Part shown: positions 51,001 to 58,191 of the stretch, one piece after another
Numbering within the stretch: the stretch's first letter is position 1
How the letters are laid out: the number at the start of each line of letters is the position of its first letter
Assembly (NCBI GenBank): GCA_964408185.1
Contig: CAYOYK010000001.1
Span: forward strand, 1 to 64,000
Source: CAYOYK01 sp964408185
GTDB lineage: Bacteria; Bacillota; Clostridia; Christensenellales; Aristaeellaceae
DNA: 64,000 nucleotides
Reading direction: 5' to 3'
Program-made: the position numbers and the translations under genes
The notes under the pieces: model-generated
What the model was told of the DNA's origin: nothing
Seen by the model: the letters and a program-made list of their open reading frames with translations, nothing else
Databases searched by the model: none

Positions 51001-52849
51001 GCGGATGCGCCATCGCCCCGATCATCCGAAGGGCCGAGCCCGGCGGCAGCAGGGTATCGCTGTCCAGCGTGATGACATAGCGATACCGCCCCTGCAGCTC
51101 GGAGCGCGGGCAGGAGCAGTACGTAAACTGATCCTCGATGGGGCGGCTCTCCAAAATACGCAGGATGGTATCCACACCGCCTCGCTTGCGCTCCCGGCTC
51201 ATATACACATGGTCGCGGGCGTTGTATACGCGGGCCCGCTGCAAGTAGAAAAACGGGTGCTTGCTGTCCTCGCGCAGGGCCTTGACCGCCATGGCGGCGG
51301 CGGTCACGATGGCCTCGTCGTCCGCCAGCGTCCCGGTTACGCTGTCCGGCGAGTCCCCCAGCAGCAGGAAGTGCAGCCGCGGGTCGGGATTGGCCTGACG
51401 CATCACGGCCAGCCGCTTGATCATGTGCAGCGCCTGCTCCTTGTCCGTGAGCAGCGTGGGACAAACCACCAGCGTTTGCAGGCCGTCTGGCACCGCGTCC
51501 AGCCGCAGGCGCGGCGTCATGCGCCGCTGCGTGAGCCTGCGCAGGAGCGCCGCCCGGAGGCTCCCCATGGGTTGTAAAAAGCAGACGACAAACGGAAGCC
51601 ACAGCCACGCGGGCAGGCCCAGCGCCATGCACAGCGCCAGCAGCGCGGCAAACGCCGCCCAGCCGCTCGCGCGGTACAGCGCTCCGCGATGCTTGCGCAG
51701 AAACAGCGCGAACGCCACGCGCGCGCTGGCGCCGCGCAGCTGCGTGAGCAGCAGCGGAACGCCGTCGTCCAGCAGATAGTAGCCGACGTGCGCCGCCAGA
51801 TCGTTTGACGCGTGCATTTGCGACAGCGTGACGCTCATCCGCCCGACAGACAGCTCCGTCGCGCCGCACAGCCGCGCGAAGCGCACCGCTCGCGCGCGAT
51901 AGTAGCCGCGGCTCTCCTCGTCCATCCGCTCGTATACGCCGGAGGGATCGTGCGTGAGGGCCTCGTGCAGCAGGCTGGCGTTCTCGCTGATCTGCCTCCA
52001 CGGCGTGCGCGCCACAACCCGCAGGGATGTGACCGCGTTGCCCACCCACAGGCGGTTTTCCGTCTGCCGCTCCAGCTCCGCCTCCGCCAGCTGCGACGGG
52101 GACGGCTCCATGCCGTGCGTTCGCGCGTCCAGCCACGCGAGCGCGTTCGCGTTCTCCAGCGCGCGCAGCTCGGCCAGCAGGTGCGTCAGAAAGGTCGGGC
52201 TCTGCTTCATTCGCTCGAAGATGCGCTCTACGCGCTTCCCCTTGCCGCCGGTCAGCATCTGCGCGAACACCGGGGCCGCGTTCGCATCCCGCTGCTCCCT
52301 TGCGCATTGCGCCAGCAGCTCCATCAGAATGCGGATCAGCGTAGCCCGAAGGACGACGGGGAGCGCGAGCAGCTCGTCCTCATGGAACGGCGACGCGTCC
52401 TGCCACGCTTCCATCGCCTTGATCAGCAGCGCGGGGTTCAGCTCCGCGTTGGCATGCGAGAGCAGCGTCCGCGCAAAGAGCGTCGCGCGCGCCTCGCCGC
52501 TCTCCACGCGCGGCAGCCGTCCCATGCGCCTCGTATCCAGCACCATGGAGGCGACCGTCTCCTGCAAAAAGCGTCCGTTGTCCGTGAGCCATTGCACGGC
52601 AGGCAGCTGCTGCTCGCGCGGCGTGCGGTTCAGGCGGCGCAAAAGGCGCTCCAGCCGCCGGAGCGTGCGTTTGCCCACGCGGAGGCGCACTGTGCCGGAC
52701 GTCTTGCAGCGCGTCGCCACCGTGCCGACACGCGCAAGCAGCTCGTCGTCCAGCGGCGCCTCGCGGTAGCTATCCAGCACAGGCCGACGCGCCGCCCGCG
52801 CCAGCAGCGCGAGTACGATCAGGCTACCGACCGCGATGATCCATGGCAT
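44999..52849 (-). CDS. Cyclic beta-1,2-glucan synthase-like GT84-GH94 protein (NdvB/ChvB type)
   Basis: 2,616 residues, the largest gene here. An N-terminal membrane anchor and a helical region lead into a GT84/GT2-like domain with YVITLDSDTLLPPGSA near residue 596, flanked by membrane segments (about 430-470 and 780-930). A glucoamylase-like helical domain (about 990-1290, LPTSHGHPYNWYDTRTL) follows. The GH94 part has beta-sandwich and (alpha/alpha)6 barrel regions (RTRVSDDMLFLPY, catalytic Asp in GGDWNDGMN near 2300). In Brucella and Rhizobium such proteins start, extend, length-control and cyclise beta-1,2-glucans. All domains are present, so similar chemistry is likely, though many Clostridial homologs are untested. 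The ATG at 52849 follows GGAGGG at proper spacing. Confidence 0.9.
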   Translation of the reverse strand: MPWIIAVGSLIVLALLARAARRPVLDSYREAPLDDELLARVGTVATRCKTSGTVRLRVGKRTLRRLERLLRRLNRTPREQQLPAVQWLTDNGRFLQETVASMVLDTRRMGRLPRVESGEARATLFARTLLSHANAELNPALLIKAMEAWQDASPFHEDELLALPVVLRATLIRILMELLAQCAREQRDANAAPVFAQMLTGGKGKRVERIFERMKQSPTFLTHLLAELRALENANALAWLDARTHGMEPSPSQLAEAELERQTENRLWVGNAVTSLRVVARTPWRQISENASLLHEALTHDPSGVYERMDEESRGYYRARAVRFARLCGATELSVGRMSVTLSQMHASNDLAAHVGYYLLDDGVPLLLTQLRGASARVAFALFLRKHRGALYRASGWAAFAALLALCMALGLPAWLWLPFVVCFLQPMGSLRAALLRRLTQRRMTPRLRLDAVPDGLQTLVVCPTLLTDKEQALHMIKRLAVMRQANPDPRLHFLLLGDSPDSVTGTLADDEAIVTAAAMAVKALREDSKHPFFYLQRARVYNARDHVYMSRERKRGGVDTILRILESRPIEDQFTYCSCPRSELQGRYRYVITLDSDTLLPPGSALRMIGAMAHPLQQRRVYHERLRGISVLQPRMETAAHTVGNPLTALLGGRGGTEPYNALYADELYDLAGSGTFMGKGIIDPKGFLSGMEGNVIPGAILSHDLLEGELTGCDNATDIALYDSQPATLRAFLLRLHRWTRGDWQLLPYLLPIFPAQGRAPKAGLSRMSKHKLWANLVRSLFAPMRLIVALAAVGLGNGWLLAAALLLAELPSLWRADARALAALLVRLLSLPGEALLTADAIGRTLYRLLISRQHLLQWTTAAQLMQRPRKPSPLLLNLSLSIGGACALLALAPGGLFWAGMLIGGGWAAFPVLLPILEQPRARREPVTFYMREELTRIAKSTFRYFETVAAEREHFLPPDNLQIDPDKGAAPRTSPTNIGLYLASLIAAEKLGLLSPADMAERLERTLTTIEGLPTSHGHPYNWYDTRTLLPLRPYCVSSVDSGNYAACLLACAQGVRALLPELPSAYHPLAARLDALAEQIDFGYVYDPDAELFYIVRAEGQPGDPLSHYDLLASEARLLSYVAIMLGQIPVRHWYRLGRGLTRTAFGNTLVSYSGTMFEYLLPLLFQPLVRDTLLWQSCRRAAREQRRCRQQGVYGVSESGYYAFDPELYYLYKAFGVPSLALDPIRNQRVVAPYASALTLTLSARAAFRNLQKLQGLGMEGPLGLYEAVDFDPERIGDQPRCIVHSHMSHHQGMILLSICNLLSPEPFDALFSSLPRAQAYRLLLEEKPARSRLLIRRPLKRVEPEKQLPTLKADRLAYPLSFPIDAHLLHGADTTVLIDAQGNGYMAHGGVMLTRFHESCALPSGVRFLVRDSQTGAHWSATEPTAPGTTEFDTSQASFLRKVSHIESRLRCFVNPLDGTVVHQLTLRNLSAVDRMLEAISYLEPSLAPRKDDQAHPAFQNLFVRTSRPSKTSLMAERRPRGNEGETLLLVHALTSDLAPTAFHAQTDRAAFLGQGNQLERAQSLELPISALTDRVGSVIDPCMSLRAQFVVPVQGQVQLVFTTAVFRDKADASAFLERYAHPESAAKAAALALTKGLVTARHLGLQPSAQNLIGKMIGSLAYAGQPHQAQPFDRDALPLSALWGLRISGDLPILLLELDDAKELFLPRLLLKAHAYYRMCGFWCDLVLAFDQSADPSLEDKLKELIGASQSKEQLGLEGGVHMLETNALGEALLRLLRRAARLALRQRDGSLPEQLQRTLYNVKPMPTRQTLPPRQWPELPLEQEVLLFDNGYGGFTQNSGDYVIHLPAGRCTPAPWSNPLCNARFGTLATESGLAFTYAGNSHQGRLTRWPNDSVALRSDESYWIKDAENGLLWSLTRWPAAADAAFRVTHAPGVTVYESNRSGISQKLVCFTDADEALGARVITLRNEGKTPRTLQCLQAVAFWLAESDAGRQLTALEKRDGLILAHNPGMAGLAAIAMLDPAPSVQAVMSPGVFDGLTGELPFALTQDGALADGVGCVGIQAARFTLKPRESITLTLAICHGEDEADIRRMLALLHQQGATQRLHRVRAYWEVELGALRFDLPDAALTLLLNRWLPYQVRAARLWMRAGFYQAGGAFGFRDQLQDMLALLPVRPLDVREHLLTCAAHQFEEGDVQHWWHPPRRGVRTRVSDDMLFLPYVLALYVQSTADTALLTAQVPYLSAPPLGPDERERVEEPAVSDLRESMLQHGLRAIERVRLGAHGLPLMGGGDWNDGMNLVGGENGESVWLAMFYCEVLRAFAPLCAQQKADELYAKRIAMLSRIDEYAWDGSWYLRAWYSDGTPLGAASSRECRLDALPQCWAVLSGVSRERAAIAMDSLWRANFDGETGILKLFTPPFDGEQKPGYIAGYLPGVRENGGQYTHAVPWAIAALHQLGRDDLAWQLTQAALPIRHSQTRQAANRYRVEPYVMAADVYAAPDQLGRGGWTWYTGSAAWLLHVVLTQLFGFQKIGDTLRLRPSVPEVWEGFTLTYQFGNATYRLHASKDCACPMADGERLPGGVLLLRDDGRIHEATFPIRSLVPTGGA

Positions 52850-52924
52850 GCGCATCCCTCCAGCGCCCGGTATGGGGCGTATGAATAGGTTGCGCCGTTT
52901 TGGCGCGGACATACGCGCCCACAT

Positions 52925-52949
52925 CAAAACGCCCTCCGCACGGAGGGCG
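52925..52949 (-). terminator. Terminator of the GT4 gene
   Basis: A 9-bp stem CGCCCTCCG/CGGAGGGCG (52930-52938 with 52941-52949) is followed on the minus strand by TTTTGATG. The glucan synthase gene starts 75 bases further. Confidence 0.65.
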
Positions 52950-53001
52950 CTGACATGTCAAAAAAGGGCTATGTCGCAATTTTGATGAGCTTCGCCGTGA
53001 A

Positions 53002-54165
53002 TCAATGCTTGTCCCGCACCATGCCGCACAGGTGCTGATAGCGCGCCTCCACCTGCTTGTAGATCACATCCCAAGATTCGGGCAGCGCCTTCTGGGCGTT
53101 ATCCGCAATGGTTTTGCGCTGGGCGGCGTCCATGTGGAAGAGATACTTCTCCATCTCGGCGCAGAGAGCCTTGGGGTCGTCCTTGCAGATAAAGCCGTTT
53201 ACGCCATCCGCGATTGCCTCGGCCGGCGCGCTGTTTTCCACCACCAGCGAGGGCGTGCCCATCATGGCGGCTTCGCTGACCACCAGCCCGCCCGTATCGT
53301 ACAACGAGGGGAACACGAACAGCGTAGCGGCCATGTATAGGCCGTTGAGCAGCTTCATATCAAAAAGATGCCCGGTAAAATGCGTCAGATGGCCGATGCC
53401 AAGGCCTTGGCTCATCTCGGAAAGGAGCTGCGCGTCCTGCCCCTGCCCCGCCAGCACAAGCTGGAATTGATAATCCTTGTGGTACAGCATTGCGGCCGCG
53501 CTGAGTATGTTGGGGATGTTCTTTTTGGTGTCGATCTGCCCCGCGTACAGCAAAATGGGCCGATCATCCAGCTGGAACGCCTCCCGCGCGCGAGCCTCCC
53601 ATAGCGGCTCGGGGCGCAAAAGCGTCACGCCGTTGCGGATGACGTGGATATCGCCCTTAAAGCCGTAATCGTGCAGCGTTTCCGCCGCGTGGTTGCTCAC
53701 CGTCCATACCTCGTCGCAGCGCTCGTAGAAGTTGACGATGTACTTAACGCCCCAGTCCGCAACCGTCTCGCTGCTTACAAAGCGCAGGATATCATTGCGG
53801 TACTTGGAGTGAAAGGTGGCCACCACGGGCACCTTGAGCTTGTTGCCAAGGCGAAGCGCCTCCAAGCCGGCGGTTACGGGGCTGTGCGCGTGGATTACAT
53901 CAAAACGGCGCTGCTGGATGCGCTCCATGTAGTGCGCGTCCAGCGTGGCAATGCCCGCCTTGTACTGCTTGGCGGTCGGCACGCGGACGCAGCGGTAATC
54001 CAGCAGCTCGTAGGGTACGCCGCCGCCAAAGCCAGCATCCTGGATGGGCGTAATCACCGAGACCTCGTGCCCCAGCCGCGCCAGCCCGTTGGAGTAGGAT
54101 ACGACCACGCGGCCTACGCCGTCCACCACCGGAAGAAAGGTATCGGTGCATTCCGCAATCCTCAC
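53002..54165 (-). CDS. GT4 glycosyltransferase, diacylglycerol/phosphatidylinositol type
   Basis: A 387-residue GT-B fold enzyme. The N-terminus RIAECTDTFLPVVDGVGRVVVSYSNGLARLGHEVSVITP and HAHSPVTAGLEALRLG, FHSKYRN, IRNGV and LLYAGQIDTKKNI are typical of the GT4 lipid glycosyltransferases that make mono- and diglucosyl diacylglycerol. The usual E-x7-E donor motif reads DTGGLVVSE, with Asp in place of the first Glu. The start is GTG at 54165 after AAGAAGGA. A near-perfect promoter lies 55 bases upstream and a terminator follows. Probable role: glycolipid synthesis, possibly the anchor of a lipoteichoic acid-like polymer. Confidence 0.85.
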   Translation of the reverse strand: MRIAECTDTFLPVVDGVGRVVVSYSNGLARLGHEVSVITPIQDAGFGGGVPYELLDYRCVRVPTAKQYKAGIATLDAHYMERIQQRRFDVIHAHSPVTAGLEALRLGNKLKVPVVATFHSKYRNDILRFVSSETVADWGVKYIVNFYERCDEVWTVSNHAAETLHDYGFKGDIHVIRNGVTLLRPEPLWEARAREAFQLDDRPILLYAGQIDTKKNIPNILSAAAMLYHKDYQFQLVLAGQGQDAQLLSEMSQGLGIGHLTHFTGHLFDMKLLNGLYMAATLFVFPSLYDTGGLVVSEAAMMGTPSLVVENSAPAEAIADGVNGFICKDDPKALCAEMEKYLFHMDAAQRKTIADNAQKALPESWDVIYKQVEARYQHLCGMVRDKH

Positions 54166-54220
54166 AAATATTCCTTCTTTCCGCTATCTTGTATCTTGAA
54201 CCATCCTGTTGTACAATTTC

Positions 54221-54249
54221 ATTATAAACATAAAACGGTCTTGCGTCAA
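54221..54249 (-). promoter_or_regulatory. Promoter of the GT4 gene
   Basis: Minus strand -35 TTGACG (54244-54249), 17-bp spacer, -10 TATAAT (54221-54226). Confidence 0.85.
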
Positions 54250-54280
54250 TCAAAGGGCGTGGGCATAGAGCGGAGGAGCT

Positions 54281-55423
54281 ATGGCAAACATCATCGACTA
54301 TGTGGAAAAGTACGGCAAATACGCTTTGTCGCATATGCCCTTCGGCGAGGTGGATAACCTTGTGCTGTCCGAGCTGGCGGCCCTTCGCTGGGAAAAGCTG
54401 ATGCGCCCCGGCGAGGCGCTCACGCTCCGTGCCCTGCAAGCGCGGGTAGGCGGCGAGCCGGTTTCCCGCGGCATGACGGCCGAGGACGACGCGCGCCTGC
54501 TGCCGGCGGCGGCCGCGAGCGAGCGCTTTGGCATGGCGATTCTCTGCGAATACGAGCATGAGTTTGACGAGGCCGCCAGCATGCAGTTTGCGGCCGTTAC
54601 CCTCCTTTTGCCGGATGATACCGCCTTTGTGGCCTTTCGCGGCACCGATGGCACCATTGTCGGCTGGAAGGAGGACTTTAACATGGCGTTCACCGCCCCG
54701 GTGCCCTCGCAGCACCGGGCCGAGGGATACCTGCGCAGGATCGCGGAAAAGTATGCGCGGCCGCTGCGCGTGGGCGGGCATTCCAAGGGCGGCAACCTTG
54801 CGCTGTATGCCGCCGCCACCACAACGGAGGCCGTACAGCGCCAGCTTTTGGCCGTATACACCAACGACGGCCCCGGCATGAGTGAGGAGGTGTTTGCCAG
54901 CGATGGATTCGCGCGCATCGTCCCCAAGCTGTTCTCGTTTGTGCCGCAGTCCTCGCTGTTTGGCATGCTGCTCGATCATACCGAGACCTACGCGGTAGTG
55001 TACAGCGATTCCGTGAGCGTGTTCCAGCACAACCCCTACACGTGGCAGGTTGCGGACGGCGTGTTTGTAAAGGAAAAGGAGCTGCGGAAGGGCAGCCAGT
55101 ACGTGGAGCAGGTGCTGCACCGCTGGCTGGCCGGCCTGAGCGACCAGCAGCGCAAGGATTTGGTGGATTCGCTCTTCCGCATTGTGGAGTCCACCAAGTC
55201 CAAATCCTTCGGTCTGGCCGTCCTGCAAGGCGCGATCCGCGATCCCGCCGCTGTGCGGGACGCGCTGAAGGGCATCGATAAGGAGACGCGCCTCAGCCTG
55301 ACCGCCGCGATGATGAAGCTCGTCACCGCCGCCATCAACTACACGCCGGGCACGCTCCAATCGCCAAGCAAGCCGGCCGACACGCCCGCCGAGCCGTCGT
55401 CCGCGCCGACAAGCCTCTCGTAG
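54281..55423 (+). CDS. DUF2974 (Mbeg1-like) alpha/beta hydrolase
   Basis: A 380-residue soluble protein with the DUF2974 N-terminal signature (NIIDYVEKYG..L...PFGEVDNLVLSELA) and a lipase-like core. AFRGTDGTIVGWKEDFNM is followed by the nucleophile elbow GHSKGGNLALYAA with the active-site Ser near residue 170, and by YTNDGPGM. The family is widespread in Firmicutes and of unproven substrate. The C-terminal 30 residues are P/S/A-rich and disordered. GGAGGAGC precedes the ATG. It is divergent from the GT4 gene with a 115-base shared upstream region, and 34 bases ahead of the esterase gene, likely one mRNA. Confidence 0.85.
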   Translation: MANIIDYVEKYGKYALSHMPFGEVDNLVLSELAALRWEKLMRPGEALTLRALQARVGGEPVSRGMTAEDDARLLPAAAASERFGMAILCEYEHEFDEAASMQFAAVTLLLPDDTAFVAFRGTDGTIVGWKEDFNMAFTAPVPSQHRAEGYLRRIAEKYARPLRVGGHSKGGNLALYAAATTTEAVQRQLLAVYTNDGPGMSEEVFASDGFARIVPKLFSFVPQSSLFGMLLDHTETYAVVYSDSVSVFQHNPYTWQVADGVFVKEKELRKGSQYVEQVLHRWLAGLSDQQRKDLVDSLFRIVESTKSKSFGLAVLQGAIRDPAAVRDALKGIDKETRLSLTAAMMKLVTAAINYTPGTLQSPSKPADTPAEPSSAPTSLS

Positions 55424-55457
55424 GGGATACCTCATCAATTTGAAAGGGATGAGCGCA

Positions 55458-56564
55458 ATGCAATTCCAAACCATCGCCCAGCTTCCTGAGGTGCGCGTGC
55501 TGGGCCGCACGGACGGGCGGCGCGATCCCGTTGCGCTGTTTTGGACGGCCAGCGGGCTGGAGCTTACCTACGACGGCGGAGAGCTCTGGCTCGTCGCGGA
55601 GGCCGATTTTGGGCCTTACGAGCCATGGATCAGCGTGGAGATCAACGGCGCGTGGCTGATGCGCACGCCGCTTTATCGCGGGGGAAACGAGCTCTGCCTC
55701 TTCCGTGGCATGACGGAAGGGCAGCCCAAGCATGTGCGCATTTTCAAGGAAACGCAGGCCATGAACGAGGACGACGCGCACCGCCTGCTCCTGCTGGGCC
55801 TGCGGCACGACGGCGGCGCGTTCCTGCCGCTGCCTCCGCCGAGGTATCGGCTTGAGTTCATCGGCGACAGCATCACCAGCGGCGAGGGCCTTGCGGGCGC
55901 GCTGTGCGAGACCGACTGGATCTCCATGCTCTTTACCGTGCGGGATCACTACGCGCTGCTTACCGCCGACGCGCTGGGCGCGGAGCTGCGCATCGTGGCG
56001 CAGAGCGGGTGGGGCGTGCTCAGCGCGTGGAACAACGACCCGCGGCGCGCGCTTCCGGACTACTACGAGCGCGTTTGCGGCCCCGTCTCCGGGGAGGGCA
56101 ACCGCCTGCTGGGCGCTCAAGCGGATTACGATTTTGCCGCTTGGCCGACGGACGCTGTGATTGTGAACCTTGGCTCGAACGACGGCGGCGCGTTTGACAG
56201 CCCGGCTTGGGTGGACGAGCAGACCGGAGAGCGCTTTCAGGAGCGCCTTCGCGCGGACGGCACGCCGGAGCCGGAGGATATGGAGCGCCTCGCGCGGGCA
56301 GTCGCGCGCACGCTTGCAAAGCTGCGCGCTTACAATCCCGGCGCGCTGATCGTATGGGCCTACGGCATGCTGGGCGACCGCGTGCGGCCCGCCATACAAT
56401 CCGGGCTGGAGCGCTATCAGGCGCAGAGCGGAGACCCGCGCGTCTCGCTGCTGATGCTGCCCGATACCACGCCGCAGACGGTCGGCGCGCGTCAGCATCC
56501 GGGCGCGGGAAGTCACCAAGCGGCGGCTTCCGTACTGATAGAATACTTAAGGGAACGGCTGTAA
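55458..56564 (+). CDS. SGNH/GDSL esterase, CE2-like
   Basis: 368 residues: an N-terminal jelly-roll-like domain (about 1-120, ELTYDGGELWLVAEADFGPYEPWISVEING) joined to an SGNH hydrolase. The nucleophile Ser is in FIGDSITSGEG (near residue 138), the oxyanion Asn in VNLGSNDGG, and the catalytic His in HPGAGSHQ near the C-terminus. This order is that of CE2 carbohydrate acetyl esterases, which remove O-acetyl groups from sugars. No signal peptide is seen, so it would act on imported or cytosolic sugars. The ATG at 55458 is favoured because AAAGGG lies 9 bases upstream. Confidence 0.85.
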   Translation: MQFQTIAQLPEVRVLGRTDGRRDPVALFWTASGLELTYDGGELWLVAEADFGPYEPWISVEINGAWLMRTPLYRGGNELCLFRGMTEGQPKHVRIFKETQAMNEDDAHRLLLLGLRHDGGAFLPLPPPRYRLEFIGDSITSGEGLAGALCETDWISMLFTVRDHYALLTADALGAELRIVAQSGWGVLSAWNNDPRRALPDYYERVCGPVSGEGNRLLGAQADYDFAAWPTDAVIVNLGSNDGGAFDSPAWVDEQTGERFQERLRADGTPEPEDMERLARAVARTLAKLRAYNPGALIVWAYGMLGDRVRPAIQSGLERYQAQSGDPRVSLLMLPDTTPQTVGARQHPGAGSHQAAASVLIEYLRERL

Positions 56565-56870
56565 ATTGGGGCAAGCAAATGCACGCGCCGTCTCTGCATA
56601 CAAAACCAAAGCGATACAGCGGGTTTAGCAAACGCACGCGCCGCTTGGTGCAAAAAAGCATAGCGATAGATCGGGTTTTGCGAGCACAAGCGCCGTCTTT
56701 GCCAACAAAACCAAAGCGATACAGCGGGTTTGGCAAACGCACGCGCCGTTTGGCGTAAGAAAAAAGCGATAAATTGGTATTGCAAACGCACGCGCCGCTT
56801 GGCGTAAGAAAAAACGCTAAATCGGGTAAGGCAAACACACGCACCGTCTCCGCTTACAAAGACAAATAGG
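56562..56870. repeat. Six tandem repeats of about 50 bp
   Basis: Imperfect units with the core GCACGCGCCG (variants in copies 3 and 6) start near 56581, 56634, 56684, 56739, 56788 and 56837, a period of 49-55. Around the core each unit has AGCGATA(C/G/A)A..GGGTTT.GCAAAC before and (C/T)TTGGCGTAAGAAAAA or TCT.TGC.AACAAAACCAAA after; the two tail types mix. The arms can form CGCC/GGCG hairpins. It fills the gap between the esterase and guanine deaminase genes; no gene is seen in it. Confidence 0.8.
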
Positions 56871-56909
56871 CTCCCGGTCGCTGGCCGCCGTCGGTTCTCA
56901 CCGCGGCGG

Positions 56910-58166
56910 TCAATCCTTCAGCAATTCGCCAAAGGCATAGCGCGCCGCGATGTGGCGATCGTCCCCCGCATAAAGGAAGCGTTCCAGCCGCTGCTGGAGC
57001 GTTTTGGGCGCGCCGACGCGGAGGGGCGCGTCGTCCACGACCAGCGCAAAGAGCTGATCGCCCGCGGCAAAGCCCGGCTTTGCGTCAAACACATTGGCTC
57101 CGGCCGAGGTCGCCAGATAGAACGCTTCGGGCGTGGAGAGCTGCGGGCCGCAATCCGGCTCGTAGTACGCCTTGAGCTTGGATACGCGCACCGCCGCCGT
57201 CACGTTGCGGTACATGCCCAGCTCCGCGCCGCCGGAAATATCGCTGCCAAGCCCCACTGCCACGCCCTCGCTCATTAGCCGACGGGTCGGCGCGATGCCG
57301 CTGGACAGGTTCGCGTTGCTGTCCGGGCAATGGGCGACGGTCACGCCCCGGTCGCGCAGCAGGGCGACCTCCTCCGGCTTGCTGTGGATGCAATGCGCCA
57401 TGATGCAGCGGTCGCCGAGCAGTCCGCAGCGGTCGTACACGTCCGCGTAGCTGGCGCTCTCCGGGAACAGCTCGCGCACCATTTGAATCTCCGCGAGGTT
57501 CTCGTTCAGGTGGCTCTGCACCCACAGGCCGTTCTCTCGCGCAATGCGCCCCAGCGCGGTCATCAGGCGCGCGGTGCAGTTGGGCGCGAAGCGCGGCGTA
57601 ATGATCGGGCGGATATGCTCAAAATTGCAGGCGTTCAGCCACCGGTCCGTCTCGCGCAGGGCCAGATCATAAGGCTCGTCTAAATCGTGCGGGGTGTTCC
57701 AGTCCATGTTCACCTTGCCGACCATCGCCTGCACGCCCGCGTCCTCCAGCGCCCGCATCAGCGCCAGCGTGCCGTCCGTGTGTACGGTGCCAAACACGCA
57801 GGCGCGCAGCGTGCCTTGGCGGCGCAGCGCCTGCGCAAAGTCCGTGTAGACCTCGCGGGCGTAGGCGACATCGGCATAGCGGCGTTCCTCCGGGAAGGTA
57901 ACGGTTTTAAGCCACGGCAGCAGCTCCGCGTCCAGCCCGACGCCCGTGTTGGGATACTGCGGCGCGTGCAGGTGGATATCCGCAAAGGCCGGAATGATGA
58001 GCTTGTCGCCCTGATCGTGCAGCGGAAGCGCGAGATAACGCTCCGGCAGCTCGTCAAACACGCCCGCGATGCGGCCGTCCTCCACCACAATGTAAGCGTT
58101 CTCCCGAATGGTCAAGGCTCTCGGCGTTTCCGCGTAGAGCAGGTGTCCCTTCAGCGCGTAATCCAT
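56910..58166 (-). CDS. guaD: Guanine deaminase / amidohydrolase
   Basis: A 418-residue amidohydrolase. The metal site is PAFADIHLHAPQYPNTGVGLD (HxH), then FAPNC, the His in QSHLNEN, MAHCIHS and the metal Asp in GLGSDISGG. The APQYPN stretch after HxH and RFAPNCT are characteristic of guanine deaminase, which turns guanine into xanthine and ammonia. The ATG at 58166 follows GGAGGAAAACC; the longer upstream frame lacks support. It is the second gene after the NahK-like kinase (25-base gap) and may share its promoter. Confidence 0.88.
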   Translation of the reverse strand: MDYALKGHLLYAETPRALTIRENAYIVVEDGRIAGVFDELPERYLALPLHDQGDKLIIPAFADIHLHAPQYPNTGVGLDAELLPWLKTVTFPEERRYADVAYAREVYTDFAQALRRQGTLRACVFGTVHTDGTLALMRALEDAGVQAMVGKVNMDWNTPHDLDEPYDLALRETDRWLNACNFEHIRPIITPRFAPNCTARLMTALGRIARENGLWVQSHLNENLAEIQMVRELFPESASYADVYDRCGLLGDRCIMAHCIHSKPEEVALLRDRGVTVAHCPDSNANLSSGIAPTRRLMSEGVAVGLGSDISGGAELGMYRNVTAAVRVSKLKAYYEPDCGPQLSTPEAFYLATSAGANVFDAKPGFAAGDQLFALVVDDAPLRVGAPKTLQQRLERFLYAGDDRHIAARYAFGELLKD

Positions 58167-58191
58167 GGTTTTCCTCCTCCGGGCGATGGCG

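Noticed and set aside
48956..51577. Plus-strand frame of 873 codons opposite the glucan synthase gene
   Set aside because: Low-complexity R/Q/A-rich translation, no start context, and fully antisense to conserved GT84/GH94 coding sequence.
56020..56844. Minus-strand frame of 274 codons with repeated peptides (RRVRLPNPLYRFGFV-like)
   Set aside because: The repeats come from the tandem DNA array and the rest lies antisense to the esterase gene; no ribosome site and no family resemblance.
56562..56870. CRISPR array
   Set aside because: The shared core is only about 10-16 bases, units differ along their whole length, the parts between are themselves similar, and no cas gene is nearby.
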